This document shows, piece by piece, positions 18,877 through 27,155 of a stretch of DNA of 64,000 nucleotides. Within the stretch, counting starts at the first letter, position 1, and each line of letters opens with the position of its first letter. The stretch comes from Candidatus Symbiopectobacterium sp. NZEC151 (GTDB lineage: Bacteria > Pseudomonadota > Gammaproteobacteria > Enterobacterales > Enterobacteriaceae): assembly GCF_025962655.1 (NCBI RefSeq), contig NZ_JAGFPE010000001.1, positions 124,001 to 188,000 on the forward strand, in the 5' to 3' direction. A model generated the notes under the pieces. That model did no database searches. It had not been told where the DNA came from and saw only the letters and a list, made by a program, of their open reading frames with translations. Position numbers and translations under genes: made by a program.

Positions 18877-20895
18877 TTATGCCATCGTGATCAGCAGCAG
18901 CACCACCAGCGCCGCTACCACGTACAGGCAATAGAGCCGGAAATCGCCGTGTTGGATCCACTGCATCGCACGGCTCACCCGCTGCAAGGCGCTGGCTAGC
19001 GGCATCACCACGCGGTTATCCAGCATGGGCTCGGCGTTTTCAGCGGCACGCGTCGTCTGTTCCAGCGCCCGTTGTAGCATCGGGCCCGGTGCCAAGGTTT
19101 TCCGTATGCGGTAGAGCGGCGCAAACAGCACGCGCAGCGGCTGGGTAAAGCTGCCCGCCGAAGCGGCCATGGCACCTTCGTACTCATAGCCGCATGCCCA
19201 GGGCGTGCCACGCTGGCGAAATGCCTGACGACCGCCTTTTGCGCCCACGTAGAGCAGCAGTGGCAACAGCGGCAGCGCCAGCAGCAAAATAAAGATCAAC
19301 GGGGTCGACAGCGAGGTTTGTGCCGGATTGCCGGGGAACAGTGTCAGCCCGTGTGCCACCACCGGAGCAGCTGTGCCGGTCAGACTGACGGCAACCTGGG
19401 TGATAATCGGTGCCACCAGACTGGCACCGACGCCCAGCGCGACACACAGCAGCGCCAGCAGGCCCATGGCGAGGGTCATCGGCCAGGGCACTTCCCGTGC
19501 CCGATCGGCTTTCTCACTGCGCGCGGCACCGGAGAAGCTGATGCCATACACTTTAACGAAACACATGGCGGCCAGCGCACCGGTGATGGCGAGCATCACA
19601 ATGGCAATCGGGGCAATCAGTCGCAACCCAAAGCTCCCCTGATGACTCAGGGTGAACAGCGACTGATAGGTGAACCATTCGCTGACAAAGCCGTTGAGCG
19701 GTGGCAGCGCGGAAATCGCCATACAGCCGACCAGAAACGCCAGCGCGGTATAAGGCATGCGGCGGGCAAGGCCGCCCATCTTTTCCATGTCTTTGGTGTG
19801 CAGCCGGTAGATCACCGCGCCAGCGCCAAGGAACAGCAAGCCTTTAAACAGTGCATGGTTCAGCAGGTGATACAGCCCGCCCAGCAGGCCTAACGCGGCC
19901 AGCAGCGGCTGATGCGTGGCGATACCAATCATGCCAACGCCGACGCCCATCAGAATGATGCCGATGTTTTCTACCGTGTGATAAGCCAGCAGGCGCTTGA
20001 TATCGTGCTCTGCCAGCGCGTACAGCACCCCCAGCACCGAAGAGACCGCGCCGAATGCCAGTACCACCACGCCCCACCAGGCTGCGGTGGCACCGAGCAG
20101 ATCGATCCCCACCTTGATAATGCCGAAGATGCCGATTTTCACCATCACGCCCGACATCAGCGCAGAGGCGTGTGACGGTGCGGCGGGGTGGGCGCGCGGC
20201 AGCCAGCCGTGCAGCGGCAACATCCCGGCCTTTGCGCCAAAGCCGAAGAATGCCAGCAGGAACACCACGGAAGCCTGTAGCGGCGGCAGTTTTGCCTGAC
20301 GGAAATCGGCAAAATCCAAACTGCCGCTGGCGCGGTAAAGCAGGAAGAATGCCACCATGATCAGCACCGATCCGGCATGGGCGATCAGGAAGTAGAGCAA
20401 CCCGGCGTTGATGGCTTCGTCATCCTGATCGGAGATCACCAGGAAGTAGGAACTGAGCGACATCACTTCAAACAGGATGATGAAATAGAAGGCGTTATCC
20501 GTCACCACCAGCGCCACCATCGAGGCGATAAACAGGTTCATATAGAACCCCATCGCCCCGGCGCGTCCGCGGTACTCTTGCAGATAGGCTAACGAATAGA
20601 GGGCGGTGATGGTCGCCAGCAGTGAAATCACCAGTACCATAAAGGCGGCCAGTGCATCCAGTCGCAGCGTTAATCGCGCGAACGCGACAAACGGGCCATC
20701 GAACGTCGCCAGTAACGGCTGGGCACTGGTCAGCACCGGAAGCGCGGCGGTGACACCAGCGAGTCCGGCGAGCAATGCAGCGGCGCCACTGAGCTTGATC
20801 GCCCAGTCGTCGTTGCGGGCCAGACAAAGCGATAACAGCGCGCCCGCCACATAGAGCGCCAGTGAGAGAGCCAGCCATGCAAAGGGGGTCATCAT
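18877..20895 (-). CDS. hyfB: Hydrogenase-4 membrane subunit HyfB (NuoL/HycC-like)
   Basis: Largest antiporter-like membrane subunit, 672 residues, equal to E. coli HyfB. Conserved segments are GFGAKAGMLPLHGWLPRAHPAAPSHASALMSG and RLLAYHTVENIGIILMG. The start is an ATG that overlaps the stop codon of hyfA (ATGA), with GGAG upstream. An in-frame start 17 codons earlier would lie inside hyfA and is rejected. Confidence 0.93.
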   Translation of the reverse strand: MMTPFAWLALSLALYVAGALLSLCLARNDDWAIKLSGAAALLAGLAGVTAALPVLTSAQPLLATFDGPFVAFARLTLRLDALAAFMVLVISLLATITALYSLAYLQEYRGRAGAMGFYMNLFIASMVALVVTDNAFYFIILFEVMSLSSYFLVISDQDDEAINAGLLYFLIAHAGSVLIMVAFFLLYRASGSLDFADFRQAKLPPLQASVVFLLAFFGFGAKAGMLPLHGWLPRAHPAAPSHASALMSGVMVKIGIFGIIKVGIDLLGATAAWWGVVVLAFGAVSSVLGVLYALAEHDIKRLLAYHTVENIGIILMGVGVGMIGIATHQPLLAALGLLGGLYHLLNHALFKGLLFLGAGAVIYRLHTKDMEKMGGLARRMPYTALAFLVGCMAISALPPLNGFVSEWFTYQSLFTLSHQGSFGLRLIAPIAIVMLAITGALAAMCFVKVYGISFSGAARSEKADRAREVPWPMTLAMGLLALLCVALGVGASLVAPIITQVAVSLTGTAAPVVAHGLTLFPGNPAQTSLSTPLIFILLLALPLLPLLLYVGAKGGRQAFRQRGTPWACGYEYEGAMAASAGSFTQPLRVLFAPLYRIRKTLAPGPMLQRALEQTTRAAENAEPMLDNRVVMPLASALQRVSRAMQWIQHGDFRLYCLYVVAALVVLLLITMA

Positions 20896-21509
20896 GATTT
20901 TGGCTCCCATTCCGTTGCCGCAAAGGGTTGATTGCCCTGCGGCCACATCATTGCCTGACGGCGCTTGGCCTCGGTAGCGGCGGCAATATGTGACTCATCC
21001 ACTACAAAGAGTGCCTGCGTTGGGCAAACACGCACACATTCCGGTCTATCCTGAAAGGCACACAGGTCGCATTTTACCGCCACGCTTTTCACACCCGCAT
21101 TCCACGACAGGAACGGATTGATGGAGGCAACGCTGACGGGCACGTCCGTTAATGCTTCAACGGGAATGTGGTGAGCGAAGGTCTGCGGCACGGCCAGCGG
21201 TTTGCTGCCAGATGGGGTTATCGCGCCGAACGGGCACGCGATGGCGCACAGCTTGCAGCCGATACAGGCCACTTCATCCAACACCACAGAATTATTGCGC
21301 TGCGTGATGGCGTTAACCGGGCATACCTGTGCGCACGGCGCATCCTCACAGTGGCGACACAGCACGGGGGCGGTGCCTTGGGCATCTCGCTCCACCGTCA
21401 AACGGGGATGGGTTTGCAACCCATGCTGGCGGTGTACCTGCGTACAGGCCGCCATACAGGTGTTACATCCGATACAGCGTTTGGGCTCCGCAATGACGAA
21501 GCGATTCAT
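20892..21509 (-). CDS. hyfA: Hydrogenase-4 ferredoxin HyfA
   Basis: Polyferredoxin related to HydN and HycB, 205 residues, the same as E. coli HyfA. Four clusters of cysteines are visible: CIGCNTCMAAC, CRHCEDAPCAQVCP, CIGCKLCAIACP and CDLCAFQDRPECVRVCP. It takes electrons from FdhF. The start MNRFVIAEP is chosen because GGAGG is eight bases before it; the ATG two codons earlier lies too close to the ribosome site. First gene of the eleven-gene hyf operon, with a sigma-54 promoter 44 bases upstream. Confidence 0.93.
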   Translation of the reverse strand: MNRFVIAEPKRCIGCNTCMAACTQVHRQHGLQTHPRLTVERDAQGTAPVLCRHCEDAPCAQVCPVNAITQRNNSVVLDEVACIGCKLCAIACPFGAITPSGSKPLAVPQTFAHHIPVEALTDVPVSVASINPFLSWNAGVKSVAVKCDLCAFQDRPECVRVCPTQALFVVDESHIAAATEAKRRQAMMWPQGNQPFAATEWEPKS

Positions 21510-21552
21510 AGCCATACCCTCCGGGGCTTTCTCCTATTGTTGGGCTGCGTGA

Positions 21553-21569
21553 AGCATATTCTGTGCCAC
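21553..21569 (-). promoter_or_regulatory. Sigma-54 promoter of the hyf operon
   Basis: The minus strand reads GTGGCACAGAATATGCT, with GG and GC ten bases apart and the near-ideal -24 element TGGCAC. Transcription should begin near 21542, about 30 bases before hyfA. Confidence 0.85.
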
Positions 21570-21645
21570 GTCAGCGAGTTAGCCGGAGAGGCCCGTCCTT
21601 GCTCGGGTGCTGTGCTGCGGCGTCCGTCGGTGACGGCATTGACGA

Positions 21646-21659
21646 TGTCGGTTTCGACA
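21646..21659. promoter_or_regulatory. FhlA-type activating site upstream of hyfA
   Basis: TGTCGGTTTCGACA is a perfect inverted repeat (TGTCG-N4-CGACA) that matches the proposed FhlA consensus TGTCG-N4-TGACA with one change. It is about 85 bases upstream of the hyfA sigma-54 promoter, a normal place for an enhancer. Confidence 0.65.
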
Positions 21660-21833
21660 TTAGTGACGAGAAGGGTGACGATGGCGTGACGCACCGGCTT
21701 ACCGGAATTGCCTTATCATTTTCCACTGAAGAGGGATAAAATATTTCTGTCTGTGTTTAATCGTCCTAAAATTGTTTTCTTGAAGGGTCGGCGATAATTA
21801 TTGTGTACATTAGTGTTTTTACTGAGGTGCACG

Positions 21834-22712
21834 ATGTTTTTCATAAATACTCAATCTCGAATTGATGTTAAAAAAGACACAATCTATTCCGCGTTGCTGA
21901 AAAAAACCAATAACAATACCCTTTCCTCGAAAACATTAAAGAAGTTAGCGAAAATAGCCACTACTTCCTTCGAGTTGTCCAAGTCGGATGCCAAGGGGAT
22001 TTTTATACATAATAAACCCGTTATACCATCGGGTCCGTCGATAATATTGGCGTATAATATCTATAAAGCACTGGCACAAGTGTCTAATGATAATCTCAGG
22101 CCGCAATTGAAGGTGTTTATCGCGCATTGCGGAAGACCCTCTATGGATAGCCATCAAAGAACAGGGATCCCGAACTCTGCGTCATCATGTACAGCCACTA
22201 CATCTGAATTTATAGAAAAAAATAGCGGTAGAATCGGAGCTACGCTGGGTGAGGGGGCGCAGGCCATTGTGGTCGAAGATAACAAAAACCCCGGGAAAGT
22301 GTTGAAAATTTTCTTTGATGATGTTTCGGCCGATGAGGTCGCGCGGCAAGCAGATTCTTTCCGGCTATTTTATGGAAAGAATTCTGCCTGTATTATTGCG
22401 CAGGGAATTATTCAGTTGGATAAAATTGATGGTGTTCCTTTGTCCAAGGTTGATTATTTTTATGATAATGCAGCGGAGGATTTTATTTTGTTATTATACG
22501 AAATGTGTGAAAAAGGTTGTCCTCCCACAGATATGTCGGAAAATAACTTTTTATACAATGCCTCAAGGAACCAATTTTACCCTGTTGATATCTCCTATTT
22601 CCCTGGAGACAACATTGACAGTAGCGGTTTGCATTATATTCTCAAGTTCATCGAAGAAAAAAGCAAACCTCAGCCAGTTGGGGCATCGACAATGACGGGT
22701 ATAGCGATATAG
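21834..22712 (+). CDS. NleH/OspG-like effector protein kinase
   Basis: 292 residues, the length of enteropathogenic E. coli NleH (about 293). An N-terminal region (1-130) with no visible domain precedes a compact kinase domain. Visible elements: Gly loop LGEGAQAIV (138-146), ATP lysine in VLKIF (Lys158), helix-C Glu168, substrate-lobe IQLDKIDGVPL, catalytic Asp233 with Asn238 in DMSENNFLY, and metal-binding Asp252 in YPVDIS. The 19-residue gap between the two aspartates and the absence of an activation loop match NleH and OspG, which are injected by type III secretion and act on NF-kB signalling. GAGG precedes ATG 21834. The gene is AT-rich against its neighbours and separates hyfA from hypC. 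No type III apparatus is in the window, so delivery is inferred. HopBF1-like kinases are a less likely alternative. Confidence 0.82.
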   Translation: MFFINTQSRIDVKKDTIYSALLKKTNNNTLSSKTLKKLAKIATTSFELSKSDAKGIFIHNKPVIPSGPSIILAYNIYKALAQVSNDNLRPQLKVFIAHCGRPSMDSHQRTGIPNSASSCTATTSEFIEKNSGRIGATLGEGAQAIVVEDNKNPGKVLKIFFDDVSADEVARQADSFRLFYGKNSACIIAQGIIQLDKIDGVPLSKVDYFYDNAAEDFILLLYEMCEKGCPPTDMSENNFLYNASRNQFYPVDISYFPGDNIDSSGLHYILKFIEEKSKPQPVGASTMTGIAI

Positions 22713-22733
22713 GCGGAAACATTGATTGTATCG

Positions 22734-22751
22734 TTGGCATAAACATTGCTA
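22734..22751 (+). promoter_or_regulatory. Sigma-54 promoter of hypC
   Basis: TTGGCATAAACATTGCTA is a near-perfect -24/-12 element (GG-N10-GC). Transcription should start near 22762, about 35 bases before hypC. The nearest clear FhlA site is on the far side of the kinase gene. Confidence 0.8.
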
Positions 22752-22795
22752 AATCGGTATACGGCAGCCCATATTCATCAACAAGGATCATCACC

Positions 22796-23065
22796 ATGTG
22801 TCTCGGCATTCCCGGAAAAGTCATCGCATTAGCGGACAACGTACAGGATACGGCGTGGGTGGATGTCTGCGGCGTTAAGCGTGAAGTGAATGTCGCGCTG
22901 GTGGCAGACGGCGTTGACGCTGCCAGCCTGATCGGCAGTTGGGTATTGGTACACGTCGGATTTGCCATGAGTCGGCTGGATGAACAGGAGGCGCTCGACA
23001 CGCTGGCAGCGCTGCGCCAAATGGAAGAGGTAGAGCACGATGTTACAATATTTCTGAAACAGTGA
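22796..23065 (+). CDS. hypC: HypC/HybG hydrogenase maturation chaperone
   Basis: Small chaperone, 89 residues, that carries the Fe(CN)2CO group with HypD and delivers it to the hydrogenase large subunit precursor. The essential N-terminal Cys2 (MCLGIPGKV) and the segment VDVCGVKREVNVAL and WVLVHVGFAMS are all present. AAGGA precedes the start. Its expected client is HyfG. No hypA, hypB, hypD or hypE is in the window, so it is separated from the usual hyp cluster. Confidence 0.92.
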   Translation: MCLGIPGKVIALADNVQDTAWVDVCGVKREVNVALVADGVDAASLIGSWVLVHVGFAMSRLDEQEALDTLAALRQMEEVEHDVTIFLKQ

Positions 23066-23111
23066 GGCATTTTGTGATTTACGTCAAGAAATGTAAATGT
23101 TAAAACGTGAT

Positions 23112-23130
23112 AATGAAAATAACTCTCATT
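23112..23130. promoter_or_regulatory. Fur box of the iron uptake operon
   Basis: AATGAAAATAACTCTCATT matches the 19-base Fur consensus AATGATAATNATTATCATT at about 15 of 18 defined positions. It lies just upstream of the permease start, which implies iron repression of the whole operon. Confidence 0.75.
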
Positions 23131-23149
23131 GTCGATGACCATCGTATTT

Positions 23150-25069
23150 ATGTCTATATGGCAGAAGTGTTTGATTGTACTGTGTTTTGTGTTTTCCAGC
23201 CTGTCGGCATTTGCCGCAACGGATTACAACACCTTCATCCATGACATTCAGGGCCGCCTGGATAAGACCGCTGAGCTCTACCAGCAGCAGAAACCGGATG
23301 AAGCCCGTACCGAAGTTCAAATGGCCTACTTCGAGGTGTTTGAAAACCTGGAAGGGCCGATTCGTATCAATATCTCCGCACAGAAAAGCTATCAACTGGA
23401 AGCCACCTTTGGTGAAATTCGCCGCATGATTGGCGAAGGTAAGCCGCAAGCCGACATCCAGGCCAAGGTGAACTGGCTGAAAAGCGAGCTGGACAGCGTG
23501 CTGCCGGTGTTGACTGACGGTCACAAATTGGTGGCGCAGGAGCAGCATGGGGCCTATGGCAACAGCGATATCGCCCTCTACTGGCAGCAAAGCTTCAAGA
23601 CCATTGATGATGGGTTGGCTCAAGCGGTGGCTGACTATCAGACGGGTGATTATCAAAAAGCCAGTCAAAGCGTACAGCAGGCACACTATCAGGGATTTAA
23701 AAACTCCGAGATGGAAATGTCGGTGCGCCAAAACCGCTCCTCGCAGCAAGCCGCGTCTATCAACCAGCAATTTAGTGCACTGATTGCGCTGACTACTCAG
23801 CCGGATCAAATGAGCGAAGTGGCTTATCGGGTCACTACGCTGCTGCAAGATATTGAAGATGTGCTGCCGGGCTTGCCCACCACCCGTGACGATCAGCCGG
23901 TGTCAGCGGCACCGGATAACAGCATGGCTGGCGCTGACGTCCCGGATGCGGACTGGGCCAGCGTGGTGAACAACATCAATCAGGCTATCGCGGCAGCGAT
24001 TGCTCAGTATGAAAGCGGGCAGGCGAAACCGGCCATTATGGCGGTGCAGGATGCCTACTTCGATCTGTTCGAAGCCAGCGGTATGGAGAACAAGGTCGGC
24101 TCGCGTGATTCCGCGTTCAAATCCACGCTGGAAGGCTACTTCACTCGTCTGGTCAGTATGATGAGCGCCGGACAGCCGGTTTCTGCGCTGCACGCGCAGG
24201 CCGATGCGATGCAACAGGATTTGGCTAACGCGGTCACCATGCTGGGCAGCGGCAGCGAAACGCACTGGAGCCTGCTGATTTACAGTCTGTTGATCATCGT
24301 GCGTGAAGGGCTGGAGGCGCTGCTGATCGTGGCTGCCATCGTGGCCTATCTGGTGAAAAACAATCATCATGACAAGCTGCCGTTAATCCGCCAGTCGGTG
24401 TATGTGGCGCTGGTGTGCAGCGTATTGACCGCCGTGCTGTTCCAGATGCTGTTCAGCAATTCCGGTGCCAGCCGCGAATTGCTGGAAGGGTTCACCATGC
24501 TGATTGCGGTGGTGATGTTGTTCAGCATGAGTTATTGGCTACTGTCGAAAGTCGAAGCCCGACACTGGAAAGCCTACCTGGAAGGAAAACTGTCGCACTC
24601 CCTCAGCAGCGGTTCGGTGATTGGGTTGTGGCTGACCAGTTTCCTGGCGGTATACCGCGAAGGCGCGGAAACGGTGCTGTTCTACTTTGCATTAGTGGGG
24701 GATGCCAGCAACGTGGCGGGGCACCTCTCTATTCTGGCGGGCTTCCTGATTGGCTGCGTGATTTTGCTTATCGCTTATCTGGTGATGCGCTTTACCGTGG
24801 TCAAACTGCCGCTGAAGCCCTTCTTTATGTTTACCGGTTGTTTCATGTACCTGATGGCGTTTGTGTTTGCCGGTAAAGGTGTACTGGAGTTAATCGAAGG
24901 CAAGCTGTTCGAGCCCACGCTGTTGACGTGGGTTCCGGAAATCAGCGTATTGGGGATTTACCCCTACGTAGAAACGCTGATACCACAAGTCGTATTGGTG
25001 TTCGCTGCTCTGGCCGCGCTGTGGATTATGCGTCGGCGCGCTGAGACGTTCGAATACGGGAAGCAATGA
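23150..25069 (+). CDS. fetM: FetM-like FTR1-family iron permease
   Basis: Iron permease with a signal peptide (SIWQKCLIVLCFVFSSLSAFA), a long periplasmic helical domain made of two similar halves (about 25-370), and a C-terminal seven-helix FTR1 domain. The two iron-binding REGxE-type motifs are visible: REGLEALL and YREGAETVLFY. It heads a seven-gene cluster in the same order as the Campylobacter p19 region and relates to FetMP of uropathogenic E. coli. The start at 23150 is chosen because the Fur box covers earlier starts and the signal peptide begins here; no clear ribosome site is seen for any of them. The end overlaps the next frame. Confidence 0.88.
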   Translation: MSIWQKCLIVLCFVFSSLSAFAATDYNTFIHDIQGRLDKTAELYQQQKPDEARTEVQMAYFEVFENLEGPIRINISAQKSYQLEATFGEIRRMIGEGKPQADIQAKVNWLKSELDSVLPVLTDGHKLVAQEQHGAYGNSDIALYWQQSFKTIDDGLAQAVADYQTGDYQKASQSVQQAHYQGFKNSEMEMSVRQNRSSQQAASINQQFSALIALTTQPDQMSEVAYRVTTLLQDIEDVLPGLPTTRDDQPVSAAPDNSMAGADVPDADWASVVNNINQAIAAAIAQYESGQAKPAIMAVQDAYFDLFEASGMENKVGSRDSAFKSTLEGYFTRLVSMMSAGQPVSALHAQADAMQQDLANAVTMLGSGSETHWSLLIYSLLIIVREGLEALLIVAAIVAYLVKNNHHDKLPLIRQSVYVALVCSVLTAVLFQMLFSNSGASRELLEGFTMLIAVVMLFSMSYWLLSKVEARHWKAYLEGKLSHSLSSGSVIGLWLTSFLAVYREGAETVLFYFALVGDASNVAGHLSILAGFLIGCVILLIAYLVMRFTVVKLPLKPFFMFTGCFMYLMAFVFAGKGVLELIEGKLFEPTLLTWVPEISVLGIYPYVETLIPQVVLVFAALAALWIMRRRAETFEYGKQ

Positions 25070-25119
25070 TAAGCAAAAATCAAAAACAACATGATAGTGA
25101 TGATATGAGGATGGGTTTG

Positions 25120-25650
25120 ATGAAGATGCAAAAGAGTTTGATTGCCAGCGCGATTATTGCCGGAGTATTAACGGCACCTGCCGCGTTCGCGTTTACCGAA
25201 CATCCGGCTGGTGAGCCGATCACCATTAACGAACTGGAGATCGCTGCGGTCTACTTGCAGCCGATCGACATGGAACCGCGCGGCATGGGTCTGCCTGCGG
25301 CTAAATCCGATATTCACCTGGAAGCCGATATCCACGCCGTGGAAGGCAACAAAAACGGCTTCGGTGCAGGTGAATGGATGCCGTACCTGACCATCGCTTA
25401 CACCCTGGTGAACACCGATACTGGTGCCAAGCAGGAAGGGACCTTCATGCCGATGGTCGCGAGCGATGGCCCGCACTACGGTGCCAACATCAAAATGATG
25501 GGCGTTGGTAACTACAAAGTGACCTACCACATCGAGCCGCCGTCAAAAGCTGGTATGCACCGCCATACCGATGGCGAAACGGGTGTTGGTCGCTGGTGGA
25601 AACCGTTTGATGTCAGCTACGACTTCAAATATGTTGGTCTGGACAAATAA
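25120..25650 (+). CDS. fetP: FetP/P19-like periplasmic iron-binding protein
   Basis: Periplasmic protein of the P19/Tp34 family, 176 residues, with a signal peptide cut at about AAFA. It binds copper and iron and partners the FTR1 permease. Met- and His-rich segments fit the metal sites: DMEPRGMGLP, DIHLEADIHA, MPMVASDGPHYG and GMHRHTDGE. The start at 25120 is chosen for its position before the signal peptide and the GAGGATGGG upstream. A frame starting at 25066 would begin inside fetM. Confidence 0.9.
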   Translation: MKMQKSLIASAIIAGVLTAPAAFAFTEHPAGEPITINELEIAAVYLQPIDMEPRGMGLPAAKSDIHLEADIHAVEGNKNGFGAGEWMPYLTIAYTLVNTDTGAKQEGTFMPMVASDGPHYGANIKMMGVGNYKVTYHIEPPSKAGMHRHTDGETGVGRWWKPFDVSYDFKYVGLDK

Positions 25651-25731
25651 TTCGATTCTGGATTGCGTAAGGCCGTTACGGAAATTCCCCCTGCCGCCCT
25701 GGGCGCGGGGGGCTTCGCCTGAGTGTGCGCT

Positions 25732-27153
25732 ATGAGTCATTTTTTTGTTACCGTGCTACAAGCGTTTCTGCCTGTTGCACTGCTGTTAGGGCTCCACTGG
25801 AGTCACCGTTCTGCCCCTCGTCTGCGCCCGTTGGTGTGGACCACGCTGCTGGCCCTGCTGGTCGGTACCCTGGTGGGAATTCGCCTGCCTTCAAGCCAAA
25901 CCGTTCAACTCATATTTACCTTGATTCAACTGGTCGCGCTGGCGCTGTTTTTGCTCAGCCAGCTAACGCAGAGTAGCAAACTCGGCTATCTCTGGCAGGG
26001 GCTGTTGATCATCGGGGCCGCAGTGCATTGGGGCGACGATCCCAATCTGACGGCACTGACTACCACCCACGTGGTGAATACCGATTTACTGTTGAATATC
26101 AGTGCGGTGATCCTGGCCTTTGGCTGGGTGGCTTTCAGCGCCGTGCTGTGCGGCATGATGGTGCGGCGTTTACCGCGCCTGCGCTGGCCGCTACTGTTGC
26201 TGCTGGTGGCACTGTTGGTGCTGCCGCTGAGCGGCGGCCTGATGTTGCTGTTGATGAAGCTGCAAGCGTTGGGATTGACCAAACCGCGCCTGAGCTTTGT
26301 GGCGCGCGTCACCAATAACGGCGCGGCGCTTAACTACCTTTGCGCATTGCTGCTGGCGCTGCTGTCGGCGGGGTTCATGCTGCCGCTACTGAAAACCCGT
26401 CAGCAGATGCAGGCAACTGACGAAGCGATCGCCAAACGCAAGGCAACCGCCGATTACCGTAATACGCGCCGGACCTTTACCGCCGCGTTGGTGGCGCTGC
26501 TGGTGGTGGCGCTGGGGCAGCTTTATTGGGATCAGGTAGCCTCGCAGCCGCCGCGCTTGTCGGAAGCGCAACCCGTGACGCTCGGTCCGGATGGCAAAGT
26601 GCATATTCCTATCGAACAGGTGCGTGACGGCAAGCTGCACCGCTTTGTCTGGATTGCCGATGACGGCAAAGCCGTTCGCTTCTTTGTGATTAACCGCTAT
26701 CCTGACCGGCTTCGCCTCGGCGTGGTGTTTGATGCCTGTCTGCTGTGTGGCGATCAGGGCTATGTGATGGAAGGCAACCAGGTGATTTGTGTCGCCTGCG
26801 GTGTGCGCATCTTTATTCCGTCTATTGGTAAAGCCGGTGGATGTAACCCGGTACCGATTGAAGGCTGGAGCAACGACGACAACGAACTGGCGATCAGCTA
26901 TGCGTCGCTGGCGGTGGGGGCGAACTACTTCACCACGGTGGTATCCATGGATGTGGTGGATCCGGTCGACGGCAGCAAGCTGACCAACCTGAAAGCCGAG
27001 CACAAATACCGCTATGCCGGCAAGACCTACTTCTTTGCGTCGGAAGCCAACTACAACAAGTTCCGTGACAACCCCCGCAGCTTCGTGACAGCACATTCTG
27101 CGGGTAATACCGAGTCTGCGACGGATAACGCCGCAGCGGACGAGGAGGAGTAA
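25732..27153 (+). CDS. DUF2318 membrane Fe-S protein of the FetMP operon
   Basis: About 473 residues with roughly eight hydrophobic helices in the first 280 residues, then a soluble C-terminal part. That part carries two CxxC pairs (DACLLCG and VACG), and ends with a segment like a YHS metal-binding domain (YAGKTYFFASEANYNKFRDNP). The family accompanies P19-type iron uptake and probably handles redox chemistry for iron or electrons across the membrane. This is the third gene of the operon. Its detailed function is not established. Confidence 0.82.
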   Translation: MSHFFVTVLQAFLPVALLLGLHWSHRSAPRLRPLVWTTLLALLVGTLVGIRLPSSQTVQLIFTLIQLVALALFLLSQLTQSSKLGYLWQGLLIIGAAVHWGDDPNLTALTTTHVVNTDLLLNISAVILAFGWVAFSAVLCGMMVRRLPRLRWPLLLLLVALLVLPLSGGLMLLLMKLQALGLTKPRLSFVARVTNNGAALNYLCALLLALLSAGFMLPLLKTRQQMQATDEAIAKRKATADYRNTRRTFTAALVALLVVALGQLYWDQVASQPPRLSEAQPVTLGPDGKVHIPIEQVRDGKLHRFVWIADDGKAVRFFVINRYPDRLRLGVVFDACLLCGDQGYVMEGNQVICVACGVRIFIPSIGKAGGCNPVPIEGWSNDDNELAISYASLAVGANYFTTVVSMDVVDPVDGSKLTNLKAEHKYRYAGKTYFFASEANYNKFRDNPRSFVTAHSAGNTESATDNAAADEEE

Positions 27154-27155
27154 TC

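Noticed and set aside
21700-21833. hrp box upstream of the kinase gene
   Set aside because: CCACTGA is present, but GGAATT lies only 13 bases before it instead of 15-16 and differs from GGAACC, so it does not fit HrpL promoters.
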